64,000 nucleotides of DNA from Rhodococcus sp. 1163 (GCF_002091985.1 NZ_MKKX01000017.1:372001-436000), one strand, 5' to 3'. Shown: positions 38,617 to 47,470, numbered from the stretch's first letter. Program-made: numbers and translations. The notes: generated by a model not told the origin, from the sequence alone.

Positions 38617-39076
38617 TACCGAACTGGCAGTCGATGCCTGGGAGGCTTTGTTTCGCTCCCAGGTATCTCTGATGCGTCGGTTCACCGCCGACGACATCTG
38701 GGATCCGATCAGCCTGCGCGAGTACGACGTCCTGTTCACGTTGAGCAAGTGTCCCGAATCGGGGCTTCGGCTGCACGATCTGAATCACGAGATTCTGCTC
38801 AGCCAGCCCTCACTGAGCCGGATGTGCGAGCGGCTCGAAAAGCTGGGTTATGTAGCCCGACAACAGGATCCGGACGACAAGCGCGGAACTGTCGTCGCAC
38901 TCACCGACGAAGGGCTTGCGGTACAACGGTCCATCGGCCTCAAACACGCTGCCCGAATACGGCGGTACGTCGGCGAGGCACTCGACGACGAAGAACTGAC
39001 CCTTCTCGAAAGACTGTGCACCAAACTCAGACTCGCGCAGGTCGACATCCGTGATGTGAACCAGAAGCGGGAGTGA
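38594..39076 (+). CDS. MarR-family regulator
   Basis: 160 residues. Winged helix with LRLHDLNHEILLSQPSLSRM, CERLEKLGYVAR and the wing QDPDDKRGTVVALT, flanked by dimerisation helices. It starts inside the end of the LLM gene (23-bp overlap), so the two are co-expressed and it may regulate them through the dyad at 37469-37488. Its stop lies in a 17-bp tandem repeat. Confidence 0.92.
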   Translation: MPSVSPSSTELAVDAWEALFRSQVSLMRRFTADDIWDPISLREYDVLFTLSKCPESGLRLHDLNHEILLSQPSLSRMCERLEKLGYVARQQDPDDKRGTVVALTDEGLAVQRSIGLKHAARIRRYVGEALDDEELTLLERLCTKLRLAQVDIRDVNQKRE

Positions 39077-39101
39077 ACCAGAAGCGCGAGTGAACTAGAA
39101 G
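39056..39101. repeat. 17-bp tandem repeat over the marR/rnhA 3' ends
   Basis: GTGAACCAGAAGCGGGA (39056-39072), GTGAACCAGAAGCGCGA (39073-39089) and a partial GTGAACTAGAAG (39090-39101). Unit 2 holds the marR stop TGA, unit 3 the rnhA stop (CTA on this strand). Confidence 0.85.
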
Positions 39102-39643
39102 AGTGTCGCGACCTCGTCAGCAGGCTGTGCGGCCTTGGCTTGCCTACTCCTAACCGGTTTACTCGGTGCGACCTTCGCAGGTACAGCTTTCGCGGGCGTC
39201 GCAACTGCTCCGGAAGCGGCGACGGCGCGCGCAGCTTCACCGGCCAGTGCGTCGGCGGCTTCGTTGAAATGATTCCCGACGTGTCCGCGTACCCAACGGA
39301 ACCGGACCGGCCCGGTGCGCTCGGTGATCGCGGCATCGATGCTCTTGATCAGTTCGATGTTGCTGACCGGGGAACCGGAAGAGGTTATCCACCCTTTGCG
39401 CTTCCACCCGGGAAGCCATTCGGATGCGCACTTGATGGCGTACTGGGAGTCCGACTCGATGGACAACGGCTCGTCGCCGGGATGGGCGAGAATTGCTTCG
39501 AGCAGAGCCCGTAACTCGGCGATCTGATTGGTTCCCGACGGCTCGCCGCCGGAGTTGCTGGGACCGGTGTGATCGACCCAAGCCCACCCGATTGCGCCTC
39601 CCGGATTACGCAGACACGAGCCGTCCGTACTCACAATGATCAC
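39095..39643 (-). CDS. rnhA: Ribonuclease HI with C-terminal Ala/Pro/Lys tail
   Basis: 182 residues. The RNase H carboxylates are visible: STDGS (Asp), QIAELRALL (Glu), IESDSQYAIK (Asp), NEAADALA (Asp). WKRKGWITSSG is the basic protrusion region. It cleaves RNA in RNA-DNA hybrids. Residues after about 145 form a low-complexity Ala/Pro/Lys tail not in the E. coli enzyme. GTG 39643 is 8 nt from TAGGGT (reverse of 39652-39657), leaderless. Confidence 0.93.
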   Translation of the reverse strand: MIIVSTDGSCLRNPGGAIGWAWVDHTGPSNSGGEPSGTNQIAELRALLEAILAHPGDEPLSIESDSQYAIKCASEWLPGWKRKGWITSSGSPVSNIELIKSIDAAITERTGPVRFRWVRGHVGNHFNEAADALAGEAARAVAASGAVATPAKAVPAKVAPSKPVRSRQAKAAQPADEVATLF

Positions 39644-39739
39644 GAAGCAGGACCCTACTTCGGTCCTCCGACAAACAACAGGCGCCGCGCTGGATTGGAT
39701 ATGGTCGGTACGCAACCGAAACCGGAAGGATCATCTCTT

Positions 39740-40765
39740 GTGAGCAGCTCCGTGCCCTCGTCGTTCAAAGCTCTTGTCGCCCGGGAATCCGACGGGATAG
39801 TTCTCGCTCCGGAACAGGTAAACGAGTCGTTTCTACCGACGCACGCCGACCGATCGGGTGTTGTCACCATCGCTGTGGAGTATTCGTCCGTCAACTTCAA
39901 GGACGCTTTGGCGATCACTCCGAAAGGTGGCGTCGTACGCGAATATCCGATCATCCCCGGAATCGATATCGCGGGAACTGTCGCCGATTCCACGAGCAGC
40001 GACTTCACTGTCGGGCAATCGGTGGTCGCTCACGGTTACGACATCGGTACCGCGCAACACGGTGGTTACTCCGAATTCGCTCGCGTACCGGCAGATTGGG
40101 TCGTACCCCTGACCGCATTGTCCACCCGTGAGGCGGCCGCGATCGGAACAGCTGGATTCACGGCAGCTTTGTCCGTCTGCGCCCTGCTCGATCGAGGCAT
40201 CATGCCGTCGGACGGCCCGGTTCTGGTCACCGGCGCAAGCGGCGGCGTGGGGACTGTCAGTGTGGATCTGTTGGCGGGAGCCGGATTCGAAGTTCATGCA
40301 TCGACTGGAAAGAAAGACGCGGCCGCATTGCTGACCAGCCTCGGCGCGTCCACGGTCATGGGGAGAATTCCGGAAGATCCGGACGCGCAGCCGCGGCCGC
40401 TGGGGCGTGCAGAGTGGGCCGCAGGGGTGGACTGCGTCGGTGGCGCGACGCTCGCCCACCTCCTGAGCACCACGTGTTACGGCGGCGCTGTGGCTGCGAG
40501 CGGTTTGACCGGAGGAACTCGACTCCCGACGACTGTGCTTCCGTTCATCCTGCGAGGGATCGCACTGCTCGGCATCGACTCGGTGCAGTTGCCGATCGAG
40601 CATAGGCGGGCAATCTGGCAGCAACTCGAGACCGATATGCGTCCGCGACACCTCGCTGCGCTCACCACGGAGATTCCCGTTACCGGCGTCCAGCTCGCTC
40701 TCGACAAGATCCGAGAAGGTCGGATCACCGGTCGAACCGTCGTTTCGGTCGCCGGTCGGTTCTGA
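39740..40765 (+). CDS. acuI: Acryloyl-CoA reductase-type (AcuI/YhdH) MDR oxidoreductase
   Basis: 341 residues of the zinc-free MDR superfamily: VEYSSVNFKDALAITPKGGV, YPIIPGIDIAGTV, GTAGFTAALSV, cofactor loop LVTGASGGVGTVS and DCVGGATLAHLL are characteristic of the AcuI/YhdH branch, which reduces acryloyl-CoA or related enoyls with NADPH. GTG 39740 has GGAAGGA 9 nt upstream; an ATG at 39701 is less likely. Confidence 0.87.
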   Translation: MSSSVPSSFKALVARESDGIVLAPEQVNESFLPTHADRSGVVTIAVEYSSVNFKDALAITPKGGVVREYPIIPGIDIAGTVADSTSSDFTVGQSVVAHGYDIGTAQHGGYSEFARVPADWVVPLTALSTREAAAIGTAGFTAALSVCALLDRGIMPSDGPVLVTGASGGVGTVSVDLLAGAGFEVHASTGKKDAAALLTSLGASTVMGRIPEDPDAQPRPLGRAEWAAGVDCVGGATLAHLLSTTCYGGAVAASGLTGGTRLPTTVLPFILRGIALLGIDSVQLPIEHRRAIWQQLETDMRPRHLAALTTEIPVTGVQLALDKIREGRITGRTVVSVAGRF

Positions 40766-40784
40766 GCGCTAGGCTCGAAAGGAC

Positions 40785-41726
40785 ATGTTGTCGTCCGATC
40801 TCCACGCCTCCTCGAACTCGGTCGTGACCGAGTTCGTTTCGGAGCACCCGATGGACGTGGCGATGACGCTCTCCCCGCTTCGTCGAGGCAAGGGCGACCC
40901 CACTTTCGAGCGCGATTCAGCGGGCTCGGTGTGGCGAACCTCACGTTTGCCTTCGGGCGTTCTCACGTATCGATTGACGCAGATTTCTCGGTTCCGCGTC
41001 CGAAGCGAGGCATGGGGAGCAGGCGCCGCTGAATTCACGGGCATGCTGCCCGCGCTCCTGGGAAACGCCGACGATGCGTCGGATTTCGCGCCCGAGCATC
41101 CGACGCTGATTCAAGCCCATCGGGAGTTTCCGCATCTCCGGCTCGGCCGTACCGGCCTTGTCATGGAGGCGTTGGTTCCTGCCATTCTGGAACAGCGTGT
41201 GCATGGAGTCTCCGCGTTCGCTTCGTGGCGCCGACTCGTCACCAAGTTCGGTGAGCGCGCTCCCGGGCCGACGCCCAGGCCGATGTTCGTGCCTCCCGCG
41301 GCGGACGTGTGGCGGATGATCCCGTCGTGGGAGTTTCATCTGGCGAATGTCGATCCCGCCAGGTCGAAGACCATCGTTCGCTGCGCGCAGTCGGCCGGCA
41401 GGCTCGAGGAGACGGCGACGATGACCGCGGCGGATGCGACGCGTCGGCTGCGGGCGATTCCGGGGGTCGGCGTCTGGACCGCCGCCGAGGTAGCGCAACG
41501 TGCGTTCGGAGATCCCGACGCTTTGTCGGTGGGTGATTATCATTTGGCCGCCGTGGTGGGCTGGTCACTGTTGGGACGGCCCCTCGACGATGACGCGATG
41601 GTCGAGTATCTCGAACCTCTTGCACCGCACAGGTTTCGGGCGGTACGTCTTCTTGCGGTGAGCGGCAAGGCCATCAAGCCGAAGTTCGGTCCCCGCACGC
41701 CGCTGGTAGACCACACCGGCCACTGA
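40785..41726 (+). CDS. AlkA-like DNA-3-methyladenine glycosylase (HhH-GPD)
   Basis: 313 residues. The C-terminal two thirds carry the helix-hairpin-helix and GPD region: LEQRVHGVSAFASWRRLV, LRAIPGVGVWTAAEVAQ and DPDALSVGDYHLA with the catalytic Asp. The first 110 residues form the AlkA-type N-terminal domain. It removes alkylated purines. GAAAGGAC before ATG 40785; 20 bp after the AcuI-like gene. Confidence 0.9.
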   Translation: MLSSDLHASSNSVVTEFVSEHPMDVAMTLSPLRRGKGDPTFERDSAGSVWRTSRLPSGVLTYRLTQISRFRVRSEAWGAGAAEFTGMLPALLGNADDASDFAPEHPTLIQAHREFPHLRLGRTGLVMEALVPAILEQRVHGVSAFASWRRLVTKFGERAPGPTPRPMFVPPAADVWRMIPSWEFHLANVDPARSKTIVRCAQSAGRLEETATMTAADATRRLRAIPGVGVWTAAEVAQRAFGDPDALSVGDYHLAAVVGWSLLGRPLDDDAMVEYLEPLAPHRFRAVRLLAVSGKAIKPKFGPRTPLVDHTGH

Positions 41727-41792
41727 CGGCCGCCGCTCAGTGGCTCGTAGCCGCGTTTTCCGTTGAAGCCGTCTCTGCGCAAATGCTCCGCC

Positions 41793-41834
41793 TGTTGGGA
41801 TTCGAACCCCCTGCAGGAGGTTCGAATCCCAACA
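41793..41834. repeat. 42-bp near-perfect palindrome made of two tRNA T-arm-like halves
   Basis: TGTTGGGATTCGAACC and its reverse complement flank a CTGCAG centre; only the pair 41809/41818 mismatches. Each half reads GGTTCGAATCCC, the consensus T-arm of tRNAs, in opposite directions. No acceptor, anticodon or CCA is present. Confidence 0.85.
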
Positions 41835-41956
41835 CGGAGAGTAAATTTCCGGAGCGGCTCCGACGCCCAACCTGCGCAGACCCCCGAAGCGGAATAATCG
41901 CTATCGAAGCGGTGTTCCCCGTCACGGCTAGTTCTGGACGACTGAAGGAGTACTCG

Positions 41957-42907
41957 GTGGTAGCAATCGGACATTCGAACCTCGACATCTTTCCGCTGGC
42001 TCTCGGTGGCAATACTTTCGGCTGGACCAGTGATGCAAGCGCCTCCTTCGAGATTCTCGACGCATTCACCGCCGGTGGCGGAAATTTCATCGACACGGCC
42101 GACTCGTACTCCGCGTTCGTCGACGGCAACTCCGGTGGCGAATCCGAAACCATCATCGGAAGCTGGACTGCTGCCCGCGGCAACCGTGACGACGTCGTCA
42201 TCGCAACCAAGGTCAGCCAGCATCCCGAGTTCAAGGGTCTGACACCGAAGAACATCGCGGCCGCGGCCGAGGCGTCGTTGAAGCGGTTGCAGAGCGATCA
42301 CATCGACATCTACTTCGCCCATACCGACTCCGGCGATGCCCCACTCGTCGACACGCTCGCAGCGTTCGATTCGCTGATCGAAGACGGCAAGGTTCGGTAC
42401 GTCGCGATCTCCAATTTCTCGGCCGATCGCGTCGAGGAGTGGTTGAAGGTCGCACGCGAGAATAATTTCGCGGCACCGATCGCTCTGCAGCCGCACTACA
42501 ACCTTGTCACTCGACATGCGTACGAATCCGACCTTGCCCCACTCGCCGCCGATAACAACCTCGGGGTCTTTCCGTACTTCTCTTTGGCGTCAGGGTTCCT
42601 GACCGGCAAATACCGCGTGCGCAAGGACCTCGAAGGTGGCCAGACTCGGAAACTACTGGCGACGGGTTACTTCACCGACAATGGACTCGACGTCGTCGAT
42701 GCGCTGAGCGAGATCGCTGAGGCTCACGAGGAAGAAATCGCCACCGTCGCGCTCGCGTGGCTGCTGCATCAGCCGACTGTCACTGCGCCGATCGCGAGCG
42801 CGAGCACGATCTCTCAGCTGCCTGCACTGATGGCCGCCCCGACGCTGACCTTGTCGCCCGCCGAGCTTGCACGGCTCGACGCGACGTCGGCTGCTGTCTC
42901 CGCGTAG
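41957..42907 (+). CDS. Aldo/keto reductase
   Basis: 316 residues. AKR tetrad is visible: FIDTADSYS (Asp, Tyr), VVIATKVSQ (Lys) and YFAHTDS (His). ALGGNTFGW at the start and YFSLASGFLTGKYR fit the AKR subfamily of YajO/oxidoreductase type. NADPH-dependent carbonyl reduction; substrate unknown. GTG 41957 has AAGGAG 6 nt upstream. Confidence 0.92.
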   Translation: MVAIGHSNLDIFPLALGGNTFGWTSDASASFEILDAFTAGGGNFIDTADSYSAFVDGNSGGESETIIGSWTAARGNRDDVVIATKVSQHPEFKGLTPKNIAAAAEASLKRLQSDHIDIYFAHTDSGDAPLVDTLAAFDSLIEDGKVRYVAISNFSADRVEEWLKVARENNFAAPIALQPHYNLVTRHAYESDLAPLAADNNLGVFPYFSLASGFLTGKYRVRKDLEGGQTRKLLATGYFTDNGLDVVDALSEIAEAHEEEIATVALAWLLHQPTVTAPIASASTISQLPALMAAPTLTLSPAELARLDATSAAVSA

Positions 42908-42927
42908 GCGGGCTCGACACCTGAGTT

Positions 42928-43311
42928 TCAGACAGTTGCGGGTGCGCGCCTGAGGGGGATCCGAAGTTTCGCGCGAATGTGGTGGATGGTGCCGTCGGGG
43001 ATCAGGAAGCTTTCCTCGACCGCGACGGTCACCATCCGCCTGCCACGCAATCCCGCATCGATAAGGAAAGTCGAGTGCACCGTGTCTCCGGATTCGGTGA
43101 GTGCGATGTTCCGAATCGCAATGATCGCGCGGTAGTAGAACGCGTTGCCGAGGGCCTTGATCAACCCAGGGCCCGAGAATCCTGTGGTCAACCCGTTTTC
43201 TACGCGGCGTGCGTGGGGCGCGAACTTCACTGCGCTCGGATCGTGGGAGAGCAAGGAATCGATGTACGCCCGGGCGATAGCCTGCCGCGGACTGTCCTCT
43301 GGCGTGGTCAC
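42928..43311 (-). CDS. NTF2/SnoaL-like small protein
   Basis: 127 residues with a SnoaL-type layout: RQAIARAYIDSLLSHDPSAV, RVENGLTTGFSGPGLIKAL and a late strand HSTFLIDAGLRGRRMVTVAVEESF-type region, ending in IRAKLRIPLRR. GTG 43311 is 8 nt from TAGAGT (reverse of 43320-43325), so leaderless; a TTG at 43332 is less likely. Possible isomerase, hydrolase or ligand-binding protein. Confidence 0.75.
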   Translation of the reverse strand: MTTPEDSPRQAIARAYIDSLLSHDPSAVKFAPHARRVENGLTTGFSGPGLIKALGNAFYYRAIIAIRNIALTESGDTVHSTFLIDAGLRGRRMVTVAVEESFLIPDGTIHHIRAKLRIPLRRAPATV

Positions 43312-43380
43312 GATTGCGGACTCTAGCCCCAACGCTTCCCGCTCGGGAACATATCGGTCATCTTCGTTGCTGACCTTTGG

Positions 43381-44676
43381 GTGTCTCGAGCCCCGGAACG
43401 AACTGCCACCGTCGACCCACCCGCAGTGGCCGTCGTCGAGCCGACATCGTCCGAGCGACTGAGGGTCATTCTCGTTCTCGGTGCACTCATCGCGCTGGGC
43501 CCGCTGACCATCGACATGTATCTACCCGCGCTGCCTGCAATCGTCGACGATCTGAACTCGTCCTCGGCCGCAGTGCAGCTCACGCTGACCGGAACACTGA
43601 TCGGATTGGCACTCGGCCAGCTCGTCATCGGTCCACTGTCCGACATCATCGGCCGTCGACTGCCACTCATCGCCGGCACAGCGGTCCACGTCGCCGCATC
43701 ACTGCTGTGCGTCATCGCTCCCAATGTCGCCGTCCTCGGTCTCTTTCGTGGGCTACAAGGCCTCGGCGCAGCGGCAGCTGCGGTCGTCGCAATGGCCGTC
43801 GTACGCGATCTGTTCACCGGTCGGGCCGCCGCAACGGTACTGTCCCGCCTGATGCTGGTCATGGGTGTTGCACCGGTCCTGGCGCCGTCGCTGGGTGGGG
43901 CAGTTCTTCTTGCCGGCTCGTGGCGCTGGGTGTTCGGTGTCCTTGCCGTGCTCGGTGTGGCTTTGCTGGTCCTCGCTGTGTTCTCGCTTCGTGAATCCCT
44001 GCCGCCGGAGCGGCGTCGTAGTCGCGGCATCATGCCGGTTGTCCGTACCTACGGCAGCCTCCTGCGCGACGGACAGTTCGTCGTACTCGTGCTGGTTGCC
44101 GCTCTCGCGATGTCCGCCCTCTTCGCCTACGTCGCAGGTTCGTCGTTCGTCCTCCAAGAGCAATTCGAACTCGACGAACAGCAGTTCGCTGTCGTATTCG
44201 CGCTCGGTGCGATCGCCCTGATCGGTGCCTCACAGCTCAACGTCGTTCTCCTCGCCCACTTCACACCGGTACGCATCGTGATCAGCGCATTGTCGGCGGG
44301 CGTGCTCGCTGCCGCAGTGATGACCGTCCTCGCCGTCGGCGATATCGGCGGAATATTCGGCTTCCTGATCCCGCTGTGGTTCGTCCTCGGAGCTGTCGGA
44401 TTCGTCATGCCGAACGCACCTGCCCTGGCGCTGTCTCGGCACGGTGAAGCCGCGGGAACTGCTGCGGCGCTGCTCGGCGCTGCACAGTTCGGCTCCGGCG
44501 CCATAGTCGCGCCGGTAGTCGGTGTTCTCGGCAACGATGCCGTGGCAGTATCGGTCACGATGGTCGGTGTCTCCGCGTTTGCACTTCTCGCGTTGATTGC
44601 AGTAACTGTGAAGTCTCCGACCTCGACGACCCACACCGCGACGACCCACACGGTGACGACGACCAGCAAGGTGTGA
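43381..44676 (+). CDS. Bcr/CflA-type MFS drug efflux transporter
   Basis: 431 residues, 12 predicted helices from about residue 28 to 410. Motif A-like GPLSDIIGRRLPL after helix 2, TIDMYLPALPAI in helix 1 and RGLQGLGAAAAA in helix 4 are those of the Bcr/CflA DHA1 family. The C-terminal tail is Thr/His-rich (THTATTHTVTTT). GTG 43381. The DUF309 gene follows 6 bp later. Confidence 0.92.
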   Translation: MSRAPERTATVDPPAVAVVEPTSSERLRVILVLGALIALGPLTIDMYLPALPAIVDDLNSSSAAVQLTLTGTLIGLALGQLVIGPLSDIIGRRLPLIAGTAVHVAASLLCVIAPNVAVLGLFRGLQGLGAAAAAVVAMAVVRDLFTGRAAATVLSRLMLVMGVAPVLAPSLGGAVLLAGSWRWVFGVLAVLGVALLVLAVFSLRESLPPERRRSRGIMPVVRTYGSLLRDGQFVVLVLVAALAMSALFAYVAGSSFVLQEQFELDEQQFAVVFALGAIALIGASQLNVVLLAHFTPVRIVISALSAGVLAAAVMTVLAVGDIGGIFGFLIPLWFVLGAVGFVMPNAPALALSRHGEAAGTAAALLGAAQFGSGAIVAPVVGVLGNDAVAVSVTMVGVSAFALLALIAVTVKSPTSTTHTATTHTVTTTSKV

Positions 44677-44682
44677 GCGCAC

Positions 44683-45153
44683 ATGCCGGAACGAGAACGC
44701 GATGCCAACGGTAAACCGCTGAATGCACGCCCCCGTGACGGTTTGGGACGGCCGCTCGCGCGCGATGCAATCGGTGTCGAACGGATACCGGAGGACCTCA
44801 GGCTTCCGCCGCACGAGTCCATCGCGAAAGCACAACAATTACTCGATGCCGATATGCCCTTCCATGCTCACGAAATTCTCGAAGGAACGTGGAAGGACTC
44901 ACCGGAACCGGAGCAGATGCTCTGGCAGGGTCTCGCTCAGCTCGCCGTAGGCCTGACGCACCTCCTACGTGGTAACGCCGTGGGGGCTCGATCACTGCTC
45001 GAACAAGGCCACGATCGCATCCGCGGTTACGAAGTCGATCCGCCGTACGGACTCGATGTGGCCGGGCTTCTGGTGTGGTCGCAAGAGCTTCTGGACCGCC
45101 TCAACGACGGGGATCTTCCGCCGTCGCCTTCGGCTCCTCGTCTTCTGGGCTGA
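44683..45153 (+). CDS. DUF309-family protein
   Basis: 156 residues. Core matches DUF309: LLDADMPFHAHEILEGTWKD, MLWQGLAQLAVGLTHLLRGN and GARSLLEQG. A basic N-terminal arm (DANGKPLNARPRDGLGRPL) is typical for actinobacteria. Function unknown. Probably co-transcribed with the MFS pump. Confidence 0.88.
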   Translation: MPERERDANGKPLNARPRDGLGRPLARDAIGVERIPEDLRLPPHESIAKAQQLLDADMPFHAHEILEGTWKDSPEPEQMLWQGLAQLAVGLTHLLRGNAVGARSLLEQGHDRIRGYEVDPPYGLDVAGLLVWSQELLDRLNDGDLPPSPSAPRLLG

Positions 45154-45197
45154 CCCCCTCTCGCCAATCGTTCCCGATCTGGCTACAGTGAGAATTG

Positions 45198-45216
45198 TTA
45201 GGTTAGGCGACACTGA
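45198..45216. promoter_or_regulatory. IdeR/DtxR-type iron box
   Basis: The site starts TTAGGTTAGGC, a perfect first half of the consensus, and matches 15 of 19 positions overall. It lies 15 bp before the following start codon. Confidence 0.7.
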
Positions 45217-45230
45217 GCGGAAGGCAGTCG

Positions 45231-45899
45231 GTGACAGCACAGTCCGCAGCGGCACAGGTTCCCTACTGGGTTGCAGTTCTCACTCCCGAAGAACGGCCGT
45301 TCGGAAGCCGTCGCGCCGATCCCCGGATAGACACGATCGATTCCTCGGTCGTCACTTCCTCGCGTACCCAATGGGCGGGTGCGTATCATCCACCGGCCAC
45401 CACCCTGCTTGCCGTCCTCGCCGCCACCGTCGGTTCGTGGCAGAGCGATCGCTGTCGCAATTGCACCTCCGGAGTGCTCGTCGACATCGAAGCCGGCCGA
45501 TTCGGCAATCCCGACGCAGCGTCCGAGGATCGTGGTTTCTTCCCGGTTCGTCTTCCGTCCACCGGCCAAGTCGACGTACTCACCTCCGAAGTCCGTCGCC
45601 GCGTCGCCGCGGCCCCCAACGAAGGCTTGGACTTCGGTACCGCCAAGCACGTCTCGAGCCCTCCAGTGCTGGCACGAAGATCCGGCGCTCAGATTTCGTT
45701 CGAGTACGGCACCGGTAGTGCTGTCCCCGACGACAGTGCCCCGCTGACCCACAACCTGTCCGTCACCTGCGACGTCGTCGTGATCGAAGGCGTCACCGTG
45801 GTGGACACCGAGTTCCGCTGGAACAGCCGAGTCTTCACCTGCGCGGACGTCGACGACTTCGAACGCTTCTGGGAGAAGACGATCTCGATGTTCCTCTAG
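45231..45899 (+). CDS. Orphan NRPS condensation/epimerization-like protein
   Basis: 222 residues. The order LVDIEAGRF, FFPVRL, VLTSEVRRRVAAAPNEGLDF, ISFEYGTG and a late DVVVIEG / EFRWNS region resembles the C-terminal half of NRPS epimerization domains (vDlEgHGR, TVGWFT, vK-x-LR-x-vP-x-kGlgyG, FNYLG). The HHxxxDG active site half is missing, so catalysis as such is unlikely. GTG 45231 has GGAAGG 6 nt upstream and an iron box before it, so it is probably expressed under iron limitation and linked to siderophore metabolism. Its 3' end overlaps nfo by 4 bp (convergent). Confidence 0.65.
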   Translation: MTAQSAAAQVPYWVAVLTPEERPFGSRRADPRIDTIDSSVVTSSRTQWAGAYHPPATTLLAVLAATVGSWQSDRCRNCTSGVLVDIEAGRFGNPDAASEDRGFFPVRLPSTGQVDVLTSEVRRRVAAAPNEGLDFGTAKHVSSPPVLARRSGAQISFEYGTGSAVPDDSAPLTHNLSVTCDVVVIEGVTVVDTEFRWNSRVFTCADVDDFERFWEKTISMFL

Positions 45900-46660
45900 A
45901 GGCTCTTCAGAAATCGAACGTCCTCGGCCAGCCCGTCGGCGGGCGTTTCGAGGATCACCGGAGCGTCTGCTGCCTCGGCGACCGCGACCAAAACGTCGGC
46001 ATCGATCGTTCCGTCGGCGAGGTTGGCATGCCGGTCGCGCGCAGAGCCGAACTCGTCGCGCGAATTATTGAGGTGCACCAGGTCTATTCGACCCGTGATG
46101 GCTTTGATTCGATCCACGACGCCGACGAGCTCTTCGCCTCCCGCCCAAGCGTGGCACGTGTCGAGACAGAAACCGGCACCGAATTCGCCGACGGCGTCCC
46201 ACAGCCGCGCAATGTCGTCGAAGTGGCGAGCCATGGCGAAATCTCCGCCCGCTGTGTTCTCGATGAAGATCGGCACGCCGAAGCCCCCCACATCCTCCTG
46301 GCGCTCGAACAACTTGCGCCAGTTCTCGACGCCCTTCGTGGTGTCCTCGCCATCACGCACGTGACCGCCGTGCACGACCAGACCGATCGCGCCGATCCCG
46401 GCAGCGGCCGCGGACTGCTCGATCACAGCCTTACGCGAAGGAATCCTGATCCGATTGTTCAGACTCGCCACGTTCAGGACATACGACGAATGCACCACGA
46501 CGTCGATGTTGCCGGCTTTCAAGTCCTCGCCCTGGGGGTGGGGCTCGAGCTTGTTCCACTTCTGCGGATCGGTCAGAAAAAGCTGAACCAGATCGACGCC
46601 GAAACTCTCCGCGGAACCGATGGGGTCGGCGGAGTCGCGGACGTGTGCCCCGATACGCAT
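45896..46660 (-). CDS. nfo: Endonuclease IV
   Basis: 254 residues, TIM-barrel AP endonuclease: RIGAHVRDS start, VVHSSYVLNVAS, VVHGGHV, IFIENTAGG, FCLDTCHAWA, VHLNNSRDEFGSARDRH and VILETPADG supply the three-metal site. It nicks DNA at abasic sites. Smaller than E. coli Nfo (285). ATG 46660 is 6 nt from TATCAT (reverse of 46667-46672), leaderless. Confidence 0.93.
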   Translation of the reverse strand: MRIGAHVRDSADPIGSAESFGVDLVQLFLTDPQKWNKLEPHPQGEDLKAGNIDVVVHSSYVLNVASLNNRIRIPSRKAVIEQSAAAAGIGAIGLVVHGGHVRDGEDTTKGVENWRKLFERQEDVGGFGVPIFIENTAGGDFAMARHFDDIARLWDAVGEFGAGFCLDTCHAWAGGEELVGVVDRIKAITGRIDLVHLNNSRDEFGSARDRHANLADGTIDADVLVAVAEAADAPVILETPADGLAEDVRFLKSL

Positions 46661-46736
46661 GTATCCATGATAGGTGGGCGCACCTCAGGGTGTCCCCCGA
46701 TAGTGAAGACTCCCGAACACTGAAAGACTGAACACT

Positions 46737-47468
46737 ATGACTGATATCGCCGCCAGCGCGATCGCCCTGACCAAAACCTACGGCTCCGGGGATACCCAAG
46801 TCCACGCTCTGCGCGAGGTGAGCGTGGAGTTCGCGCGCGGCGAGTTCACGGCAATCATGGGCCCCTCCGGTTCGGGGAAATCCACTCTGATGCACTGCCT
46901 CGCGGGCCTGGACTCGGCAACGTCGGGGACCGTGACGATCGGTGACACCGAACTGACCGACCTGACCGACAAGCAGATGACCGGATTGCGCAGAGACCGC
47001 ATCGGTTTCGTGTTCCAGTCGTTCAACCTCGTCCCCACCCTGACGGCACTGGAGAACATCACCCTTCCGCTCGACATCGCCGGCCGTACGCCGGACAAGG
47101 AATGGTTGGACACCGTGGTGAGCAAGCTCGGGATCGGCGATCGTCTCGATCACCGCCCGAGCGAACTGTCCGGAGGACAGCAGCAGCGCGTAGCCTGCGC
47201 GCGAGCACTCGCAGGCCGACCCGACATCGTCTTCGGCGACGAGCCGACCGGCAACTTGGACTCGCGTTCCTCCGGCGAGGTGTTGAGTATTCTGCGCGCC
47301 GCGGCCGACGACTTCGATCAGACGGTAGTGATCGTCACTCACGATCCGCGCGCGGCAAGCTACGCCGACCGCGTCGTGTTCCTGGCCGATGGCGCTGTCA
47401 TCGATCAACTGGCGAATCCAACAGCCGAGACAGTCCTCGACCGCATGAAGCAGCTGGAGACGGTCTGA
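46737..47468 (+). CDS. ABC transporter ATPase (MacB/LolD type)
   Basis: 243 residues. Walker A GPSGSGKST, FQSFNLVPTLTALEN, signature LSGGQQQRVACARAL, Walker B IVFGDEPTGNLDS and VIVTHDPRAA are typical of the MacB/LolD/FtsE group. ATG 46737. It is two bases from the permease gene, which it energises. Confidence 0.94.
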   Translation: MTDIAASAIALTKTYGSGDTQVHALREVSVEFARGEFTAIMGPSGSGKSTLMHCLAGLDSATSGTVTIGDTELTDLTDKQMTGLRRDRIGFVFQSFNLVPTLTALENITLPLDIAGRTPDKEWLDTVVSKLGIGDRLDHRPSELSGGQQQRVACARALAGRPDIVFGDEPTGNLDSRSSGEVLSILRAAADDFDQTVVIVTHDPRAASYADRVVFLADGAVIDQLANPTAETVLDRMKQLETV

Positions 47469-47470
47469 TC

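Noticed and set aside
41785..41840. A tRNA gene
   Set aside because: Only the T-arm consensus is present, twice and inverted; acceptor, D-arm and anticodon arm are missing.
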